Assembly: GCF_900101825.1 (NCBI RefSeq)
Contig: NZ_FNAG01000001.1
Coordinates: 496,001-560,000, forward strand
Direction of reading: 5' to 3'
Length of the DNA: 64,000 nucleotides
DNA from: Aquimonas voraii
GTDB lineage: Bacteria; Pseudomonadota; Gammaproteobacteria; Xanthomonadales; Xanthomonadaceae
The notes under the pieces were generated by a model. That model saw only the letters and a list, made by a program, of their open reading frames with translations, made no database searches and was not told the DNA's origin. The translations under genes and the position numbers were made by a program. Positions 48,077-57,124 of this stretch are shown here, piece by piece (within the stretch, counting starts at the first letter, position 1; every line of letters begins with the position of its first letter).

Positions 48077-48414
48077 TCGCGCCAAGCTCTGCGTCCGCGG
48101 TGAGCGGATGCAAGGCTTGAACAGGAGGGGCCCTGGCCCACCCCGGGCTCGAGCGCGCTGCGTGTCCTGAGCCTGCACCGTGCCCTGCGCTCGCAGCATG
48201 GGCGCTCGCCATCTCACCGCGTGTGGCGAGCCTCCGGCCAGGGTGGGGCAGTGCCATTTGCGGGGAGCGTGTTGAGAGACCCCCTTGTGGGGAGTGTTTC
48301 AAGTCGGCGGTGCGGCGCAGGTCCTCACTGCCTCCCGACACAAATCGCTTGTGCACTTGCTTCGTCGTCCCGGCCATGCCTGGCCGGGCAGGCAGGCTGT
48401 TTTTCAATAGCCTG
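48077..48414. other. 338-base gene-free stretch
   Basis: Contains GGGGCC-CT-GGCCCACC at 48127-48142, a degenerate copy of the GGTGGGCC palindrome, and a possible hairpin GCAGGCT / AGCCTGC directly after the sbcB stop codon. Nothing else was recognised. Confidence 0.4.
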
Positions 48415-49851
48415 CTAGAGCTGTTGCTGGACCTCGCGATGCCAGTCGGCGAGGGCGTCGAACAGGGCGAGGGCTTCCGGATCGGCCGCATGCTGGGCCC
48501 GCAGTTGAGCGAGCAGTGCCGGATAGCCGTCCAGGTCGTATTCCGAGCGCCCCGAGGCCGGCGCCAGACGCCGCTGCAGGTAGTCGCGCCAGCGCATCTG
48601 CTCGTCCAGCGACAGTGTCTGTGGCCAGTTGCGCGCACGGTAGCGGAACAGCAGCGCCTTCAAGCGCGGGTCGCGCAAGCGGGGCTCGAATGCGGCCAGC
48701 TGCTCGGGCCGGCTTCGCCGCAGGGCCTCGAACTCCGCGCGGTCGGCGTCGGGCAGAAAGCCGGCGTACAGCGCGCCGTCGGCGTCTTCGTCCTCGAAGC
48801 TGCGCCCGCGCGCGAACACCGCGCGGACCTTTTCGGCGAGACCCGGTGTTTGCTTCAGCAGCGCATGGGTCTGCAACGCGCGTTCGCGGTCGAGCTTGAG
48901 CCGCGCCAGCTCGGCCTCGCTGACGTGACGCAGTTCGATCAGGGCCGGGCATCGGTTGGGGTGGATCTCTTTCAGCGCGACACGCTGCTCGCCTTCAGGC
49001 AGGTCGGCCTGGGCCACGTAGAGGCGGTCGGCGATGTCGTCCGGCGCAAGCTCCAGCAGGCCCCGCGGGTCGCTGCCGAGATCGAAGGCGATGATCCGCC
49101 CCGGCACCAGCGGATGCTCGGCGATCGGCGCCACGATCGCCGCACAGCCGTGTTCGGCGCTGAACATGCCCGACACGTGCAGCACCGGCGTCATGTTCGC
49201 CACGTCGAGCAGGCCGAGCGCGCGCGGCTTCTTGCGGAAGCCGTAGTAGTACTCCCACATCCGCGGCTGGGCGCGACGGAACACCCGCGCGAGGTCGATC
49301 AGGGCCTCGACGTCGGACAGCGCGTCGTGCGCGCGGCTGTGGCCGCAGCCGTTGGCGCGGGCCAGTTGTTCGAGCTTGAAGCTGGGCAGGCCGTCCTCGC
49401 GGGTCGGCCATTGAATGCCCTCGGGACGCAGCGCGTACAGCAGGCGGGCCAGATCCAGCAGGTCCCAGCGCGAGTTGCCGCGCGCGTACTCGCGCTGGTA
49501 CGGATCGAAGAAGTTGCGGTAGAGCGCGTGGCGGAGGTGTTCGTCATCGAAGCGCAGGCTGTTGTAGCCCACCGAACAGGTGCCGGGCTGGGCCAAAGCC
49601 TCGTGCACGCGGGCGAGGAACTCCGGTTCGATCAGGCCGTCGCGGCGCGCCTGCTGCGGCGTGATGCCGGTGATCAGGGTGGCCTCGGGCGAGGGCAGCA
49701 GGTCCAGCGCCGGCTGGCAGTACAGCATCAGCGGGGCATCGACGACCTCCAGTTCGGCGTTCGTGCGGATGCCCGCGAACTGCGCGATGCGGCTGGTGCG
49801 CGGGCTGCGGCCGAAGGTTTCAAGGTCGAACCAGAGGAAGGTGTCTTTCAT
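48415..49851 (-). CDS. sbcB: Exodeoxyribonuclease I
   Basis: A 3'-5' single-strand DNA exonuclease of mismatch repair and recombination. 478 residues, near the usual 475. DEDD motifs are visible: WFDLETFG (Asp, Glu, near residue 8-12), NSLRFDDEHLRHALYRNFFDPY, and HSRAHDALSDVEALI (Asp and Asp of motif III), followed by SH3-like and helical domains with the typical DPRLKALLFRYRARN. ATG 49851 begins MKDTFLWFDLE, the natural start. Confidence 0.95.
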   Translation of the reverse strand: MKDTFLWFDLETFGRSPRTSRIAQFAGIRTNAELEVVDAPLMLYCQPALDLLPSPEATLITGITPQQARRDGLIEPEFLARVHEALAQPGTCSVGYNSLRFDDEHLRHALYRNFFDPYQREYARGNSRWDLLDLARLLYALRPEGIQWPTREDGLPSFKLEQLARANGCGHSRAHDALSDVEALIDLARVFRRAQPRMWEYYYGFRKKPRALGLLDVANMTPVLHVSGMFSAEHGCAAIVAPIAEHPLVPGRIIAFDLGSDPRGLLELAPDDIADRLYVAQADLPEGEQRVALKEIHPNRCPALIELRHVSEAELARLKLDRERALQTHALLKQTPGLAEKVRAVFARGRSFEDEDADGALYAGFLPDADRAEFEALRRSRPEQLAAFEPRLRDPRLKALLFRYRARNWPQTLSLDEQMRWRDYLQRRLAPASGRSEYDLDGYPALLAQLRAQHAADPEALALFDALADWHREVQQQL

Positions 49852-49859
49852 TGAGCGAC

Positions 49860-49897
49860 GGGATTCGGGATTCGGGATTGGGGATTCGGGATTCGCG
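49860..49897. repeat. GGGATTC heptamer cluster upstream of sbcB
   Basis: Five near-perfect heptamers (GGGATTCGGGATTCGGGATTGGGGATTCGGGATTC), the inverse of the 4552-4635 array, beginning nine bases upstream of the sbcB ATG. The array therefore lies where the sbcB ribosome binding site and leader should be. Confidence 0.7.
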
Positions 49898-49991
49898 GAG
49901 CGCTTCGCTGGTCTCCCGTGTGGGGTGTCATCTCCCTGGGCTTTTCGACAGGGAGCGGGACGACTGCGAGGGCGGATGATCACTAGGTGGC

Positions 49992-50489
49992 CTAGAAGAT
50001 CCACGCGAACGCGAACAGGCCGAGCATCATGAAGGCGATGGCGACCTTGAGCACGGCGCCGACCACGAAGCCGATCCAGGCGCCGACGCCGACATGGGTC
50101 GCGCGCTGCAGGCTGCTGCCGGCGATCAGTTCACCCAGCAGGGCGCCCAGGAAAGGCCCGAGCAGCAGGCCGAAGATGCCGAAGAAGAGCCCCGCGACTG
50201 TGCCCACCGCTGCGCCGACCAGCGCCCACACGCTGGCGCCCACGCGCTTTGCGCCCAACAGTCCGGCGACGAAGTCCGCCAGCAAGGCGAGGCCGGTCAG
50301 CACCGACAGCGCCGCGATCCAGCCCCAGCCGACCTGCTCGAATCCCCCTGCCCAGGCCGAGAGGATCATGCCGCCCAGCATCAGCGGAATACCCGGCAGC
50401 GCCGGCAGGATCGTGCCGGCCAATCCCACCAGAATCAGCACGACCGCGATGGCGTGCAGCAGGATGGGTAACCATTGGGAAAGGTCCAC
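49992..50489 (-). CDS. DUF456 membrane protein
   Basis: A 165-residue inner-membrane protein with Gly-rich helices: AVVLILVGLAGTILPALPGIPLMLGGMIL, LLADFVAGLLGAKRVGASVW and GIFGLLLGPFLGALLGELIAG, all typical of DUF456. Start GTG 50489, because GGAG lies upstream and the family starts here; the frame is open upstream over unlikely sequence. Function unknown. It is divergent from the RDD gene. Confidence 0.85.
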   Translation of the reverse strand: MDLSQWLPILLHAIAVVLILVGLAGTILPALPGIPLMLGGMILSAWAGGFEQVGWGWIAALSVLTGLALLADFVAGLLGAKRVGASVWALVGAAVGTVAGLFFGIFGLLLGPFLGALLGELIAGSSLQRATHVGVGAWIGFVVGAVLKVAIAFMMLGLFAFAWIF

Positions 50490-50720
50490 GCGTGCTCCGG
50501 TCTGGTTTGATCTGTGGCGGAAAGATGGGTGCTTGGGCGGCGCGTGACAATGGCGACTCCGCTTGCACCGCCCCATCGGGGCGATGCGCACGAACAGCGC
50601 GCTGGGGCCCGCCTGGGCTGTGATGCCGAGGCGATCTTACGGTTCTGCGAACTCGCAGCTGCCGCGGCGCTGCTAGACTCCAGGAGGGCCGGGGGAGCCG
50701 GCACTTCAAGGAGAAAGCCC

Positions 50721-51239
50721 GTGGATCCGAACCAGACGCCGCCACCCAACCCCTACGCCGCACCGCAAGCGGCTGTCTCTGATGTTGCCGTGGACACCGT
50801 TGGCGAGCTGGCCTCGCCCTGGCTACGGCTCGGGGGCTACATCATCGACTTGTTGATCCTGATGGTCGTGGTGTCGCCGGTGTACTTCATGCTTTTTTGG
50901 AGTGCCGTGAGTTCTGGTCAGCAACCTGGCTTTTTGACGGGTCTGGGTTTCTCGGTGTTCGTTTTCATCGTGTTTGTAGCGCTGCAGGGCTACTTCCTCA
51001 ATCAGAGCGGTCAGACCATTGCCAAGAAGCTGCTGAAGATGAAGATCGTCGACGAGAACGGCAACAAGCCGGAGTTCGTGAAGCTGATCGGTCTGCGCTA
51101 TGGCGTGGTGCAGCTTGCTCAGATCGTTCCATTTCTAGGCTTCCTCTACGCCATCGTCGATGCGCTCTTCATTTTCCGCGATGACCGCCGCCGCATTTCC
51201 GATCTGCTGGCGGGCACGCGCGTGGTGATGACCGAGTAA
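50721..51239 (+). CDS. RDD family membrane protein
   Basis: A 172-residue protein with an N-terminal Pro/Ala-rich segment, then PWLRLGGYIIDLLILMVVVSPVYF (the RDD-type first helix, with RLGGYIID in place of the usual R-x3-D-x2), two further helices, and GQTIAKKLLKMKIVDENG and RRRISDLLAGTRVV, which are typical of the family. The start is GTG 50721, with AAGGAG nine bases before. RDD proteins have been linked to ion transport, but this one cannot be assigned. A terminator follows. Confidence 0.88.
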   Translation: MDPNQTPPPNPYAAPQAAVSDVAVDTVGELASPWLRLGGYIIDLLILMVVVSPVYFMLFWSAVSSGQQPGFLTGLGFSVFVFIVFVALQGYFLNQSGQTIAKKLLKMKIVDENGNKPEFVKLIGLRYGVVQLAQIVPFLGFLYAIVDALFIFRDDRRRISDLLAGTRVVMTE

Positions 51240-51267
51240 GGCGCCACCTCCGCCGCGAGCGGTACCG

Positions 51268-51305
51268 CAGGGGCGGCGCCGGCAGGCGTCGCCCCTGTGC
51301 TTTTG
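51268..51305 (+). terminator. Terminator after the RDD gene
   Basis: CAGGGGCG (51268-51275) pairs with CGCCCCTG (51290-51297), with an inner GCGCC / GGCGT stem, followed by TGCTTTTG. Located 28 bases after the stop codon. Confidence 0.65.
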
Positions 51306-51476
51306 GGGCGCTGCGGGGCATTTCGTGCGCCTTGCCAGCGCTTGCTCGAGTCGCGCGCTCTTGATCTTCTGAGGCGCCTGTGTCCTATTGCATTGCAGCA
51401 CGCGCGGCATCGGCTCGGGGGAGCCGACAGCGCCGGGACGCGCCGATCGGCCGTCGCAAGGGGAGGGACAGGGGGC

Positions 51477-52913
51477 GTGGCTAACCAGTACTTCGACGAG
51501 ATGAATACGGATCCGCAGGGCTTGGCGTCGGCCGCCGTGCGTCCGCACTACCGGGCCTTCCACGAGTGGCTGCAGAGCACGCCGGAGCCGCGGATCGCGC
51601 AGAAGCGACGCGAGGCGGAGGTCGCCTTCCATCGGGTCGGCATCACCTTCACGGTCTACGGCGAGAAGTCGGGCACCGAGCGCCTGATTCCCTTCGACAT
51701 CATCCCGCGCATCATCCCGGCCCACGAGTGGCGCCTGCTCGATACCGGCCTGCGACAGCGGGTTCGCGCGCTGAATGCCTTTCTGGCCGACATCTATGGG
51801 CCGCAGCGCATCGTCGAAAACGGCGTCATTCCACGCGAGCTGGTCCTGTTCAACGGTCAGTACCGGCCCGAAATGCGTGGACTGGGCCTGCCCGGCGACA
51901 TCTATGCACACATCGCCGGCATCGACGTGGTACGTGCTGGCGATGGCGAGTACTACGTGCTTGAGGACAATCTGCGCGTGCCCTCGGGCGTGTCCTACAT
52001 GCTCGAAAACCGCAAGATGATGATGCGGCTGTTCCCCGAACTGTTCGCAAGGCAAAGCATCGCGCCGGTCGAGGACTACCCCGATGCCCTGCTCGACATC
52101 CTGCGCAGCGTGGCGCCGGCCGGCGCTGAAGAGCCGACCGTGGCCCTGCTGACGCCCGGCGCCTACAACTCGGCCTACTACGAACACGCCTTCCTTGCCC
52201 AGCAGATGGGTATCGAACTGGTGGAGGGTCAGGACCTCATCGTCAGGGACGACACCGTCTACATGCGGACCACACGCGGTCCCCAGCGCGTGCACGTGCT
52301 GTACCGCCGCGTCGACGACGATTTCCTCGATCCGGAAGTGTTCCGCTCCGATTCGATGCTGGGCGTGCCAGGCCTCATGCGGGCCTACCGTGCGGGTCGG
52401 GTCAACCTGGCGAACGCCATCGGTACCGGCGTGGCGGACGACAAGTCCATCTATCCCTACGTCCCGGACATGATCCGTTTCTACCTGGACGAAGCGCCCA
52501 TCCTCAACAACGTGCCGACCTGGAAGCTGCGCGAGCCGGAGGATCTGCGCTACGCGCTCGATCACCTCGACGAGCTGGTGGTCAAGGAGACCCAGGGCGC
52601 GGGCGGCTACGGCATGCTGATCGGGCCGACGTCGTCGCGCGCCGAGATCGAGGAATTCCGCCAGCGCATCCTTGCCAACCCTGCCGGCTACATCGCGCAG
52701 CCGACCCTGGCACTCTCGACCTGCCCGACCTTTGTCGCGACGGGCATCGCTCCGCGCCATATCGACCTGCGTCCCTACGTGCTCTCCGGCGAGGAGGTGC
52801 GGATCGTGCCCGGCGGGCTCACCCGGGTCGCCCTGCGCGAGGGCTCACTGGTGGTCAACAGTTCGCAGGGCGGCGGCACCAAGGACACCTGGGTTCTTGA
52901 GGAGGACGCCTGA
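51477..52913 (+). CDS. Circularly permuted ATP-grasp protein (DUF404/DUF407)
   Basis: A 478-residue protein of the circularly permuted ATP-grasp type-2 family, expected to form an amide bond using ATP. Seen: NAFLADIYGPQRIVENGVIPRELV, DGEYYVLEDNLRVPSGVSYMLENR (with the metal/ATP-binding Glu-Asp-Asn), LVVKETQGAGGYGMLIG, and LRPYVLSGEEVRIVPGGLTRVALREGSLVVNSSQGGGTKDTWVL. Start GTG 51477, preceded by a strong GGGAGGGACAGGGGGC. It overlaps the alpha-E gene by one base, and the Anbu gene follows that. Homologues in this cluster are thought to make or modify a peptide, but the product is unknown. Confidence 0.9.
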   Translation: MANQYFDEMNTDPQGLASAAVRPHYRAFHEWLQSTPEPRIAQKRREAEVAFHRVGITFTVYGEKSGTERLIPFDIIPRIIPAHEWRLLDTGLRQRVRALNAFLADIYGPQRIVENGVIPRELVLFNGQYRPEMRGLGLPGDIYAHIAGIDVVRAGDGEYYVLEDNLRVPSGVSYMLENRKMMMRLFPELFARQSIAPVEDYPDALLDILRSVAPAGAEEPTVALLTPGAYNSAYYEHAFLAQQMGIELVEGQDLIVRDDTVYMRTTRGPQRVHVLYRRVDDDFLDPEVFRSDSMLGVPGLMRAYRAGRVNLANAIGTGVADDKSIYPYVPDMIRFYLDEAPILNNVPTWKLREPEDLRYALDHLDELVVKETQGAGGYGMLIGPTSSRAEIEEFRQRILANPAGYIAQPTLALSTCPTFVATGIAPRHIDLRPYVLSGEEVRIVPGGLTRVALREGSLVVNSSQGGGTKDTWVLEEDA

Positions 52914-53881
52914 TGCTGTGTCGTACGGCCAGTGACCTGCTGTGGATGGCGAGGCACATCGAGCGCGTCGACAACGGTGCGCGCCTGATCGACTACGCCC
53001 ATCGGGTGGCGCTGCTGCCCGATCGCCTGGAGAAAGGGCGTGCGCTCACCGAGTCGTGGGGTGCGGCCCTGAGCGCACTGGGCCTCGAAGCCGAATACGC
53101 GCGCCGCTACGGGCGGCTCGATGAGCATTCGGTCCTGCAGTTCCTGATCTTCGACGCCGACAACCCGAGCTCGATCTACGCCTGCCTGCATGCGGCGCGC
53201 GAATCCGGCCGCGCCCAGCGCGGTGCCATCAGTGCGGAGATGTACGAGGATCTCAACTCCAGCTGGATGCGCGTGCGTGACCTTGACTGGGACCAGCTCA
53301 ACAGTGAGGGGCTCTCGCAGTTCCTCGACTGGGTGAAGCGCCGGTCCGCCGCGTTCCGCGGCATCACCCTGGGCACGCTGGTGCGCGACGAGGCCTACAC
53401 CTTCCTGCAGCTGGGCACGTTCCTGGAGCGCGCCGACAACAGCCTGCGCCTGCTCGACATGTATTTCGGCGAGACGCGGCAGCGCCCCGAGCAGGAGGCG
53501 AGAAGCGCGGTCGAGTACTACCGCCTATCGGCCCTGCTGCAGGCGCTCTCGGCCTTCGAGACCTATCGCAAGATCTACCGCGACACCGTCGCTCCAGCGC
53601 GTGTCGCCGAGCTGTTGGTGCTGCGATCGGATATGCCGCGCTCGCTGGCGACCTGCGCCTCGGCGATCCACCGCAACGTCGAAAGCCTGGCCGGCGGACG
53701 CCGTCTGGAGGTCGTCCGCCAGTGCGGGGCGCTGGCGTCCGAGCTGCGCTATGCGCGCATGGAAGCCCTGCTGGCGCCTGGAACGAGCGCGTTTCTGAAG
53801 TCGGTGATGGCGCGACTGTATGCGATCTCGGACGGCATCTTCCGCGAGTTCATGCTGTCGACCGACGTGGTGTCGGCATGA
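52913..53881 (+). CDS. Alpha-E domain protein (DUF403)
   Basis: A 322-residue all-helical protein of the alpha-E family, always found with or fused to the permuted ATP-grasp above. Conserved segments: ASDLLWMARHIERVDNGARLIDY, FLIFDADNPSSIYACLHAARE, RDEAYTFLQLGTFLERADNSLRLLDM and CASAIHRNV. The function is unknown; the partnership with ATP-grasp suggests a carrier or a helical partner of the ligase. The start ATG overlaps the upstream TGA (TGATG). Confidence 0.92.
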   Translation: MLCRTASDLLWMARHIERVDNGARLIDYAHRVALLPDRLEKGRALTESWGAALSALGLEAEYARRYGRLDEHSVLQFLIFDADNPSSIYACLHAARESGRAQRGAISAEMYEDLNSSWMRVRDLDWDQLNSEGLSQFLDWVKRRSAAFRGITLGTLVRDEAYTFLQLGTFLERADNSLRLLDMYFGETRQRPEQEARSAVEYYRLSALLQALSAFETYRKIYRDTVAPARVAELLVLRSDMPRSLATCASAIHRNVESLAGGRRLEVVRQCGALASELRYARMEALLAPGTSAFLKSVMARLYAISDGIFREFMLSTDVVSA

Positions 53882-53933
53882 CCGCGCCGGACGCTCCCGC
53901 TATGCTCTTGCGCCCCGTTTGGCCGGATCGACC

Positions 53934-54668
53934 ATGACCTACTGCCTCGGCATGAATCTCGACGCCGGCCTGGTGCTGGTGTCCGACTCGCGCACCAATG
54001 CGGGCGTCGACAACGTCGGCCGTTTCGAGAAGATGCGGGTCTTCGCGCGCGAGGGGGAGCGGGTGGTGGTGACACTGTCCGCGGGCAACCTGTCCGTCAC
54101 CCAGAACGTGCTGAGCCTGCTCGAGCAGCGTGCCCGCGGCGGCGGTGAGCACAGCCTGTGGTCCGCCGAATCCCTGTATGACGTGGCCTGCCTGCTCGGC
54201 GAGGCCATGCGCGAAGTGCAGCGGCGTGACGGTGACTATCTGCGCAAGCACAACATCGATGCATCGGCGAGCTTCATTGTGGCGGGACAGATCCGCGGCG
54301 AGGCGCCGCGCATGTTTCTCGTCTACACCGAAGGCAATTTCATCGAGACCTCGCACGACACGGCGTTCTTCCAGATTGGTGAGATCAAGTACGGCAAGCC
54401 CATCCTGGATCGCGTGATCGAACCCTCCACCGCCCTGCACGATGCGGTGAAGTGCGCGCTGATCTCCTTCGACAGCACCATGCGCAGCAACATCTCGGTC
54501 GGCCCGCCGCTGGACGTGCTGGTCTACGAGCGCGACAGCTTGAAGCTGGGCCTGCAGAAGCGGCTGGACGAAGGTGACCCCTACCTGCAGCGCATCCGCC
54601 AGCAGTGGGGCGAAGGCTTGCGACGCGTGTTCACCGGGCTCGAAGGGCCGGATTGGACACGCGCCTGA
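53934..54668 (+). CDS. Anbu-type proteasome beta-subunit homologue
   Basis: A 244-residue Ntn-hydrolase, the ancestral beta-subunit (Anbu/BPH, formerly COG3484). It begins MTYCLGMNLDAGLVLVSDSRT; removing Met1 exposes Thr2 as nucleophile, and Asp and Arg of SDSRTNAG follow the proteasome pattern. Anbu forms open rings or helices instead of closed barrels in other bacteria. It is 52 bases after the alpha-E gene. Family clusters usually include a transglutaminase-like protease as a fourth member; none is seen next to these three. Substrate and physiological role are unknown. Confidence 0.92.
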   Translation: MTYCLGMNLDAGLVLVSDSRTNAGVDNVGRFEKMRVFAREGERVVVTLSAGNLSVTQNVLSLLEQRARGGGEHSLWSAESLYDVACLLGEAMREVQRRDGDYLRKHNIDASASFIVAGQIRGEAPRMFLVYTEGNFIETSHDTAFFQIGEIKYGKPILDRVIEPSTALHDAVKCALISFDSTMRSNISVGPPLDVLVYERDSLKLGLQKRLDEGDPYLQRIRQQWGEGLRRVFTGLEGPDWTRA

Positions 54669-54883
54669 GTTCCGGTTGAAGGGTGGGCGCACTGTGGCAC
54701 CGGGCACCCAGCATGGGGCCGTGCGTCGAAGGGCGGGTGGCGTCCGCTGAGTCCGCGCTGCCCGAGCCGGGTGCCGGCCGACGGCGGCTCGCGCTCCCGA
54801 GTCTCGTGAGGCAACAAGGTCGCGGCTCTGTCCGCTGATCGGGCATCGAAGGACGCCACCGGGCATCACCGATCCTGAATTCC

Positions 54884-57082
54884 TCAGCCTTGCCTCAGGA
54901 ATGCGAGCAGATCGTCTGCCTGCATGGGCTTGGCGAACAGGTAGCCCTGACCCACATCGCAGTCCAGCTCCTTGAGTCGGCTGAGCTGGGCGGGCGTTTC
55001 CACCCCTTCGGCAATGGTTTCCAGCCCCAGTCGGCCGGCCAGGCCCACGATCAGGTTGGCGATCGATGGATCGGTTTGCAGCATGCCCACGAAGGAGCGG
55101 TCGATCTTGATGCGCTGCACCGGCAGGCGGCGGATCACCGAGAGCGAGGAGTAGCCGGTGCCGAAGTCATCGACCGAAATGCTCGCGCCCAACTGGCGAA
55201 CCCGTTTCAGGGTCTCGACGATGTGATCAAGATCCTCGATCGCAACCGATTCAGTCAGCTCGATCTCCACGTCGCGCGGGTCAGTACCGCAGTCGGCCAT
55301 GGCGCGCTCCAGCGAGTCGACGAAATCGGGCTCCCTGAACTGGATGTGCGAGACGTTGATGGCGATGCGGAAGGGGCCGCTCGCCGCGGCCTTGAAGCGC
55401 CGATGTTCGCGGAAGGCGACGCGCATGATCCATTGGCCGAGCGGCACGATCAGGCCGGATTCCTCGGCCAGCGGGATGAAGCGATCCGGCGCGACATAGT
55501 CACCCTGGTCGTTCTTCCAGCGCAGCAGGGCCTCGGCACCCAGGATGGCACCCGTGGCGAGTTCGACGAAGGGCTGGTAGACGAGGAACAGGCGCTCGGC
55601 CAGGAAGGACGCGCGCAAGTCGTTGAGCAGCAGCAGCCGCTCCTTGGCGGCTTCCGATTGGCTGGACTCGAAGTAGAGGCACTTGCTGCGCGCCAGCATC
55701 TTGGCCTGCTTCAGCGCGATCGAAGAGTTCTGCAGGGCCGCGCGGCATGTAGTGTTTTCCTGTCTGCAGTCCACCAGGCCGCAGGTGGCGGTGAGCCGAA
55801 GTGCGTGATCGCCCACCTGGAAGGGCTCGGAGAACAGCGCGGCCAGGGTGTCGGCGTTGACCCGCTCCCGCGGCCCGGCAAGGCCGAACACGTCGGTTCC
55901 GAGTCGTGCGGCGATCACGGGGTCCGGGAACCGCTCTTCGATCCGTCTCGCCACGGCGAGCAGTACCTCGTCGCCGAAGCTGAAGTCGAGCACGCTGTTG
56001 ATGCCCGAGAAGTTGTCGATGTCGATCTGGGCCACCACGGCATCGCCGTGGCCGAGATCGCGCACCCGCTCGATGAAGGCATTGCGATTGGGAAGGCCGG
56101 TCAGCGGATCGACATAGGCCAGCTGTGCGATCCGCTGCTGCAGGAAGACGTTCTCGAAGCCGGCGGTGATGTTGGTGCTGAACACCTCGACGAGGTGCTG
56201 GTCAATGCCGTCCAAGGGGGCGGGGGTATCCAGATAGGCGGCGACGCCGGCGCTGTGGCTCACCGGAAAATGCAGGTAGGTGCCGGCATCGGTGATGGCC
56301 CTGCGCAGTCGCAGGGCGTCCTTGAGGCGTGACGCCACGCGCGTGTCGGGCAGGGCCTCCAGCGGCAGCCCGATGAAGGGGGCGAACCGGCCAGCCGCAG
56401 CAAGCACCATCGGCGGATCGCCGGGTGAGGGCGCAGAGGCGCAGACCAGGCCCTCGGGCTCCATGCCGAGCAGGGCGCAGAGTTGGGTGACCACTCCATC
56501 GGCGAAGCGCTTGATCCCCTTTGAGCGGCCGAGATCGATGCTCGCCGCAATGATGTTCTCCAAGCCCTCGCGCGTAGCCTCGAGCTGGCGGATCTGCCGG
56601 TAGGAGCGGATCGCCACGGTCAGGCTGGTGAACAGACGTATACGCGTCAGCTCAGCCTTGGATTTGTAGTCGTTGATGTCGTATCGGGTGATGGTCTCCA
56701 CCTCGGGCGCGTAGCCAGGCTGGCCGGTGCGCAGCACGATGCGAAGCTCGCGACGCTCCAGCCCCTCGCGCGCATACCTGACGAGATCGAGGCCGGCTCT
56801 CTCGGACTCCATCACCACATCCAGCAGCAGCACGGCGATGTCGGGATGGGCGGCGAGCACCTCCCGAGCCTCGCTGGCCGAGTGGGCGTGCAGGAACAGC
56901 AGCCGCCGACCCTCCATCTGGATGTCGCGCAGGGCCAGAAGGGTGGCGCTATGCACGTCCGGCTCGTCGTCGACGATCAGGATCTTCCAGCAATCGACGT
57001 GAGGATGCGTCTCGCGGTCGCCCGAGGGCTCCGGAGCGAAGTCGAAGAGCGGCTCACTGTTCGGATGGGCGGTTGGCACCAT
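54884..57082 (-). CDS. Response regulator REC-DUF3369-GGDEF-EAL (c-di-GMP phosphodiesterase)
   Basis: About 732 residues. The N-terminal receiver domain has ILIVDDEPD and the phospho-acceptor Asp in VLLLDVVM; a DUF3369 sensor-like domain follows; then GGDEF and EAL. The GGDEF motif is degraded (RLGTDVFGLA), so cyclase activity is unlikely. The EAL domain keeps GAEALLRW, INVSHIQFREPDF, EIELTES and DDFGTGYSSLSVIRRLPVQRIKID, so hydrolysis of cyclic di-GMP is expected. Its reading frame begins next to the end of the histidine kinase gene, the likely partner. Start ATG 57082; a TTG at 57121 in the same frame is possible. Confidence 0.92.
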   Translation of the reverse strand: MVPTAHPNSEPLFDFAPEPSGDRETHPHVDCWKILIVDDEPDVHSATLLALRDIQMEGRRLLFLHAHSASEAREVLAAHPDIAVLLLDVVMESERAGLDLVRYAREGLERRELRIVLRTGQPGYAPEVETITRYDINDYKSKAELTRIRLFTSLTVAIRSYRQIRQLEATREGLENIIAASIDLGRSKGIKRFADGVVTQLCALLGMEPEGLVCASAPSPGDPPMVLAAAGRFAPFIGLPLEALPDTRVASRLKDALRLRRAITDAGTYLHFPVSHSAGVAAYLDTPAPLDGIDQHLVEVFSTNITAGFENVFLQQRIAQLAYVDPLTGLPNRNAFIERVRDLGHGDAVVAQIDIDNFSGINSVLDFSFGDEVLLAVARRIEERFPDPVIAARLGTDVFGLAGPRERVNADTLAALFSEPFQVGDHALRLTATCGLVDCRQENTTCRAALQNSSIALKQAKMLARSKCLYFESSQSEAAKERLLLLNDLRASFLAERLFLVYQPFVELATGAILGAEALLRWKNDQGDYVAPDRFIPLAEESGLIVPLGQWIMRVAFREHRRFKAAASGPFRIAINVSHIQFREPDFVDSLERAMADCGTDPRDVEIELTESVAIEDLDHIVETLKRVRQLGASISVDDFGTGYSSLSVIRRLPVQRIKIDRSFVGMLQTDPSIANLIVGLAGRLGLETIAEGVETPAQLSRLKELDCDVGQGYLFAKPMQADDLLAFLRQG

Positions 57083-57124
57083 GGGGGATTCCGGCGGGGC
57101 GTCCTGGGGCTTGGCGTGCAAGCG

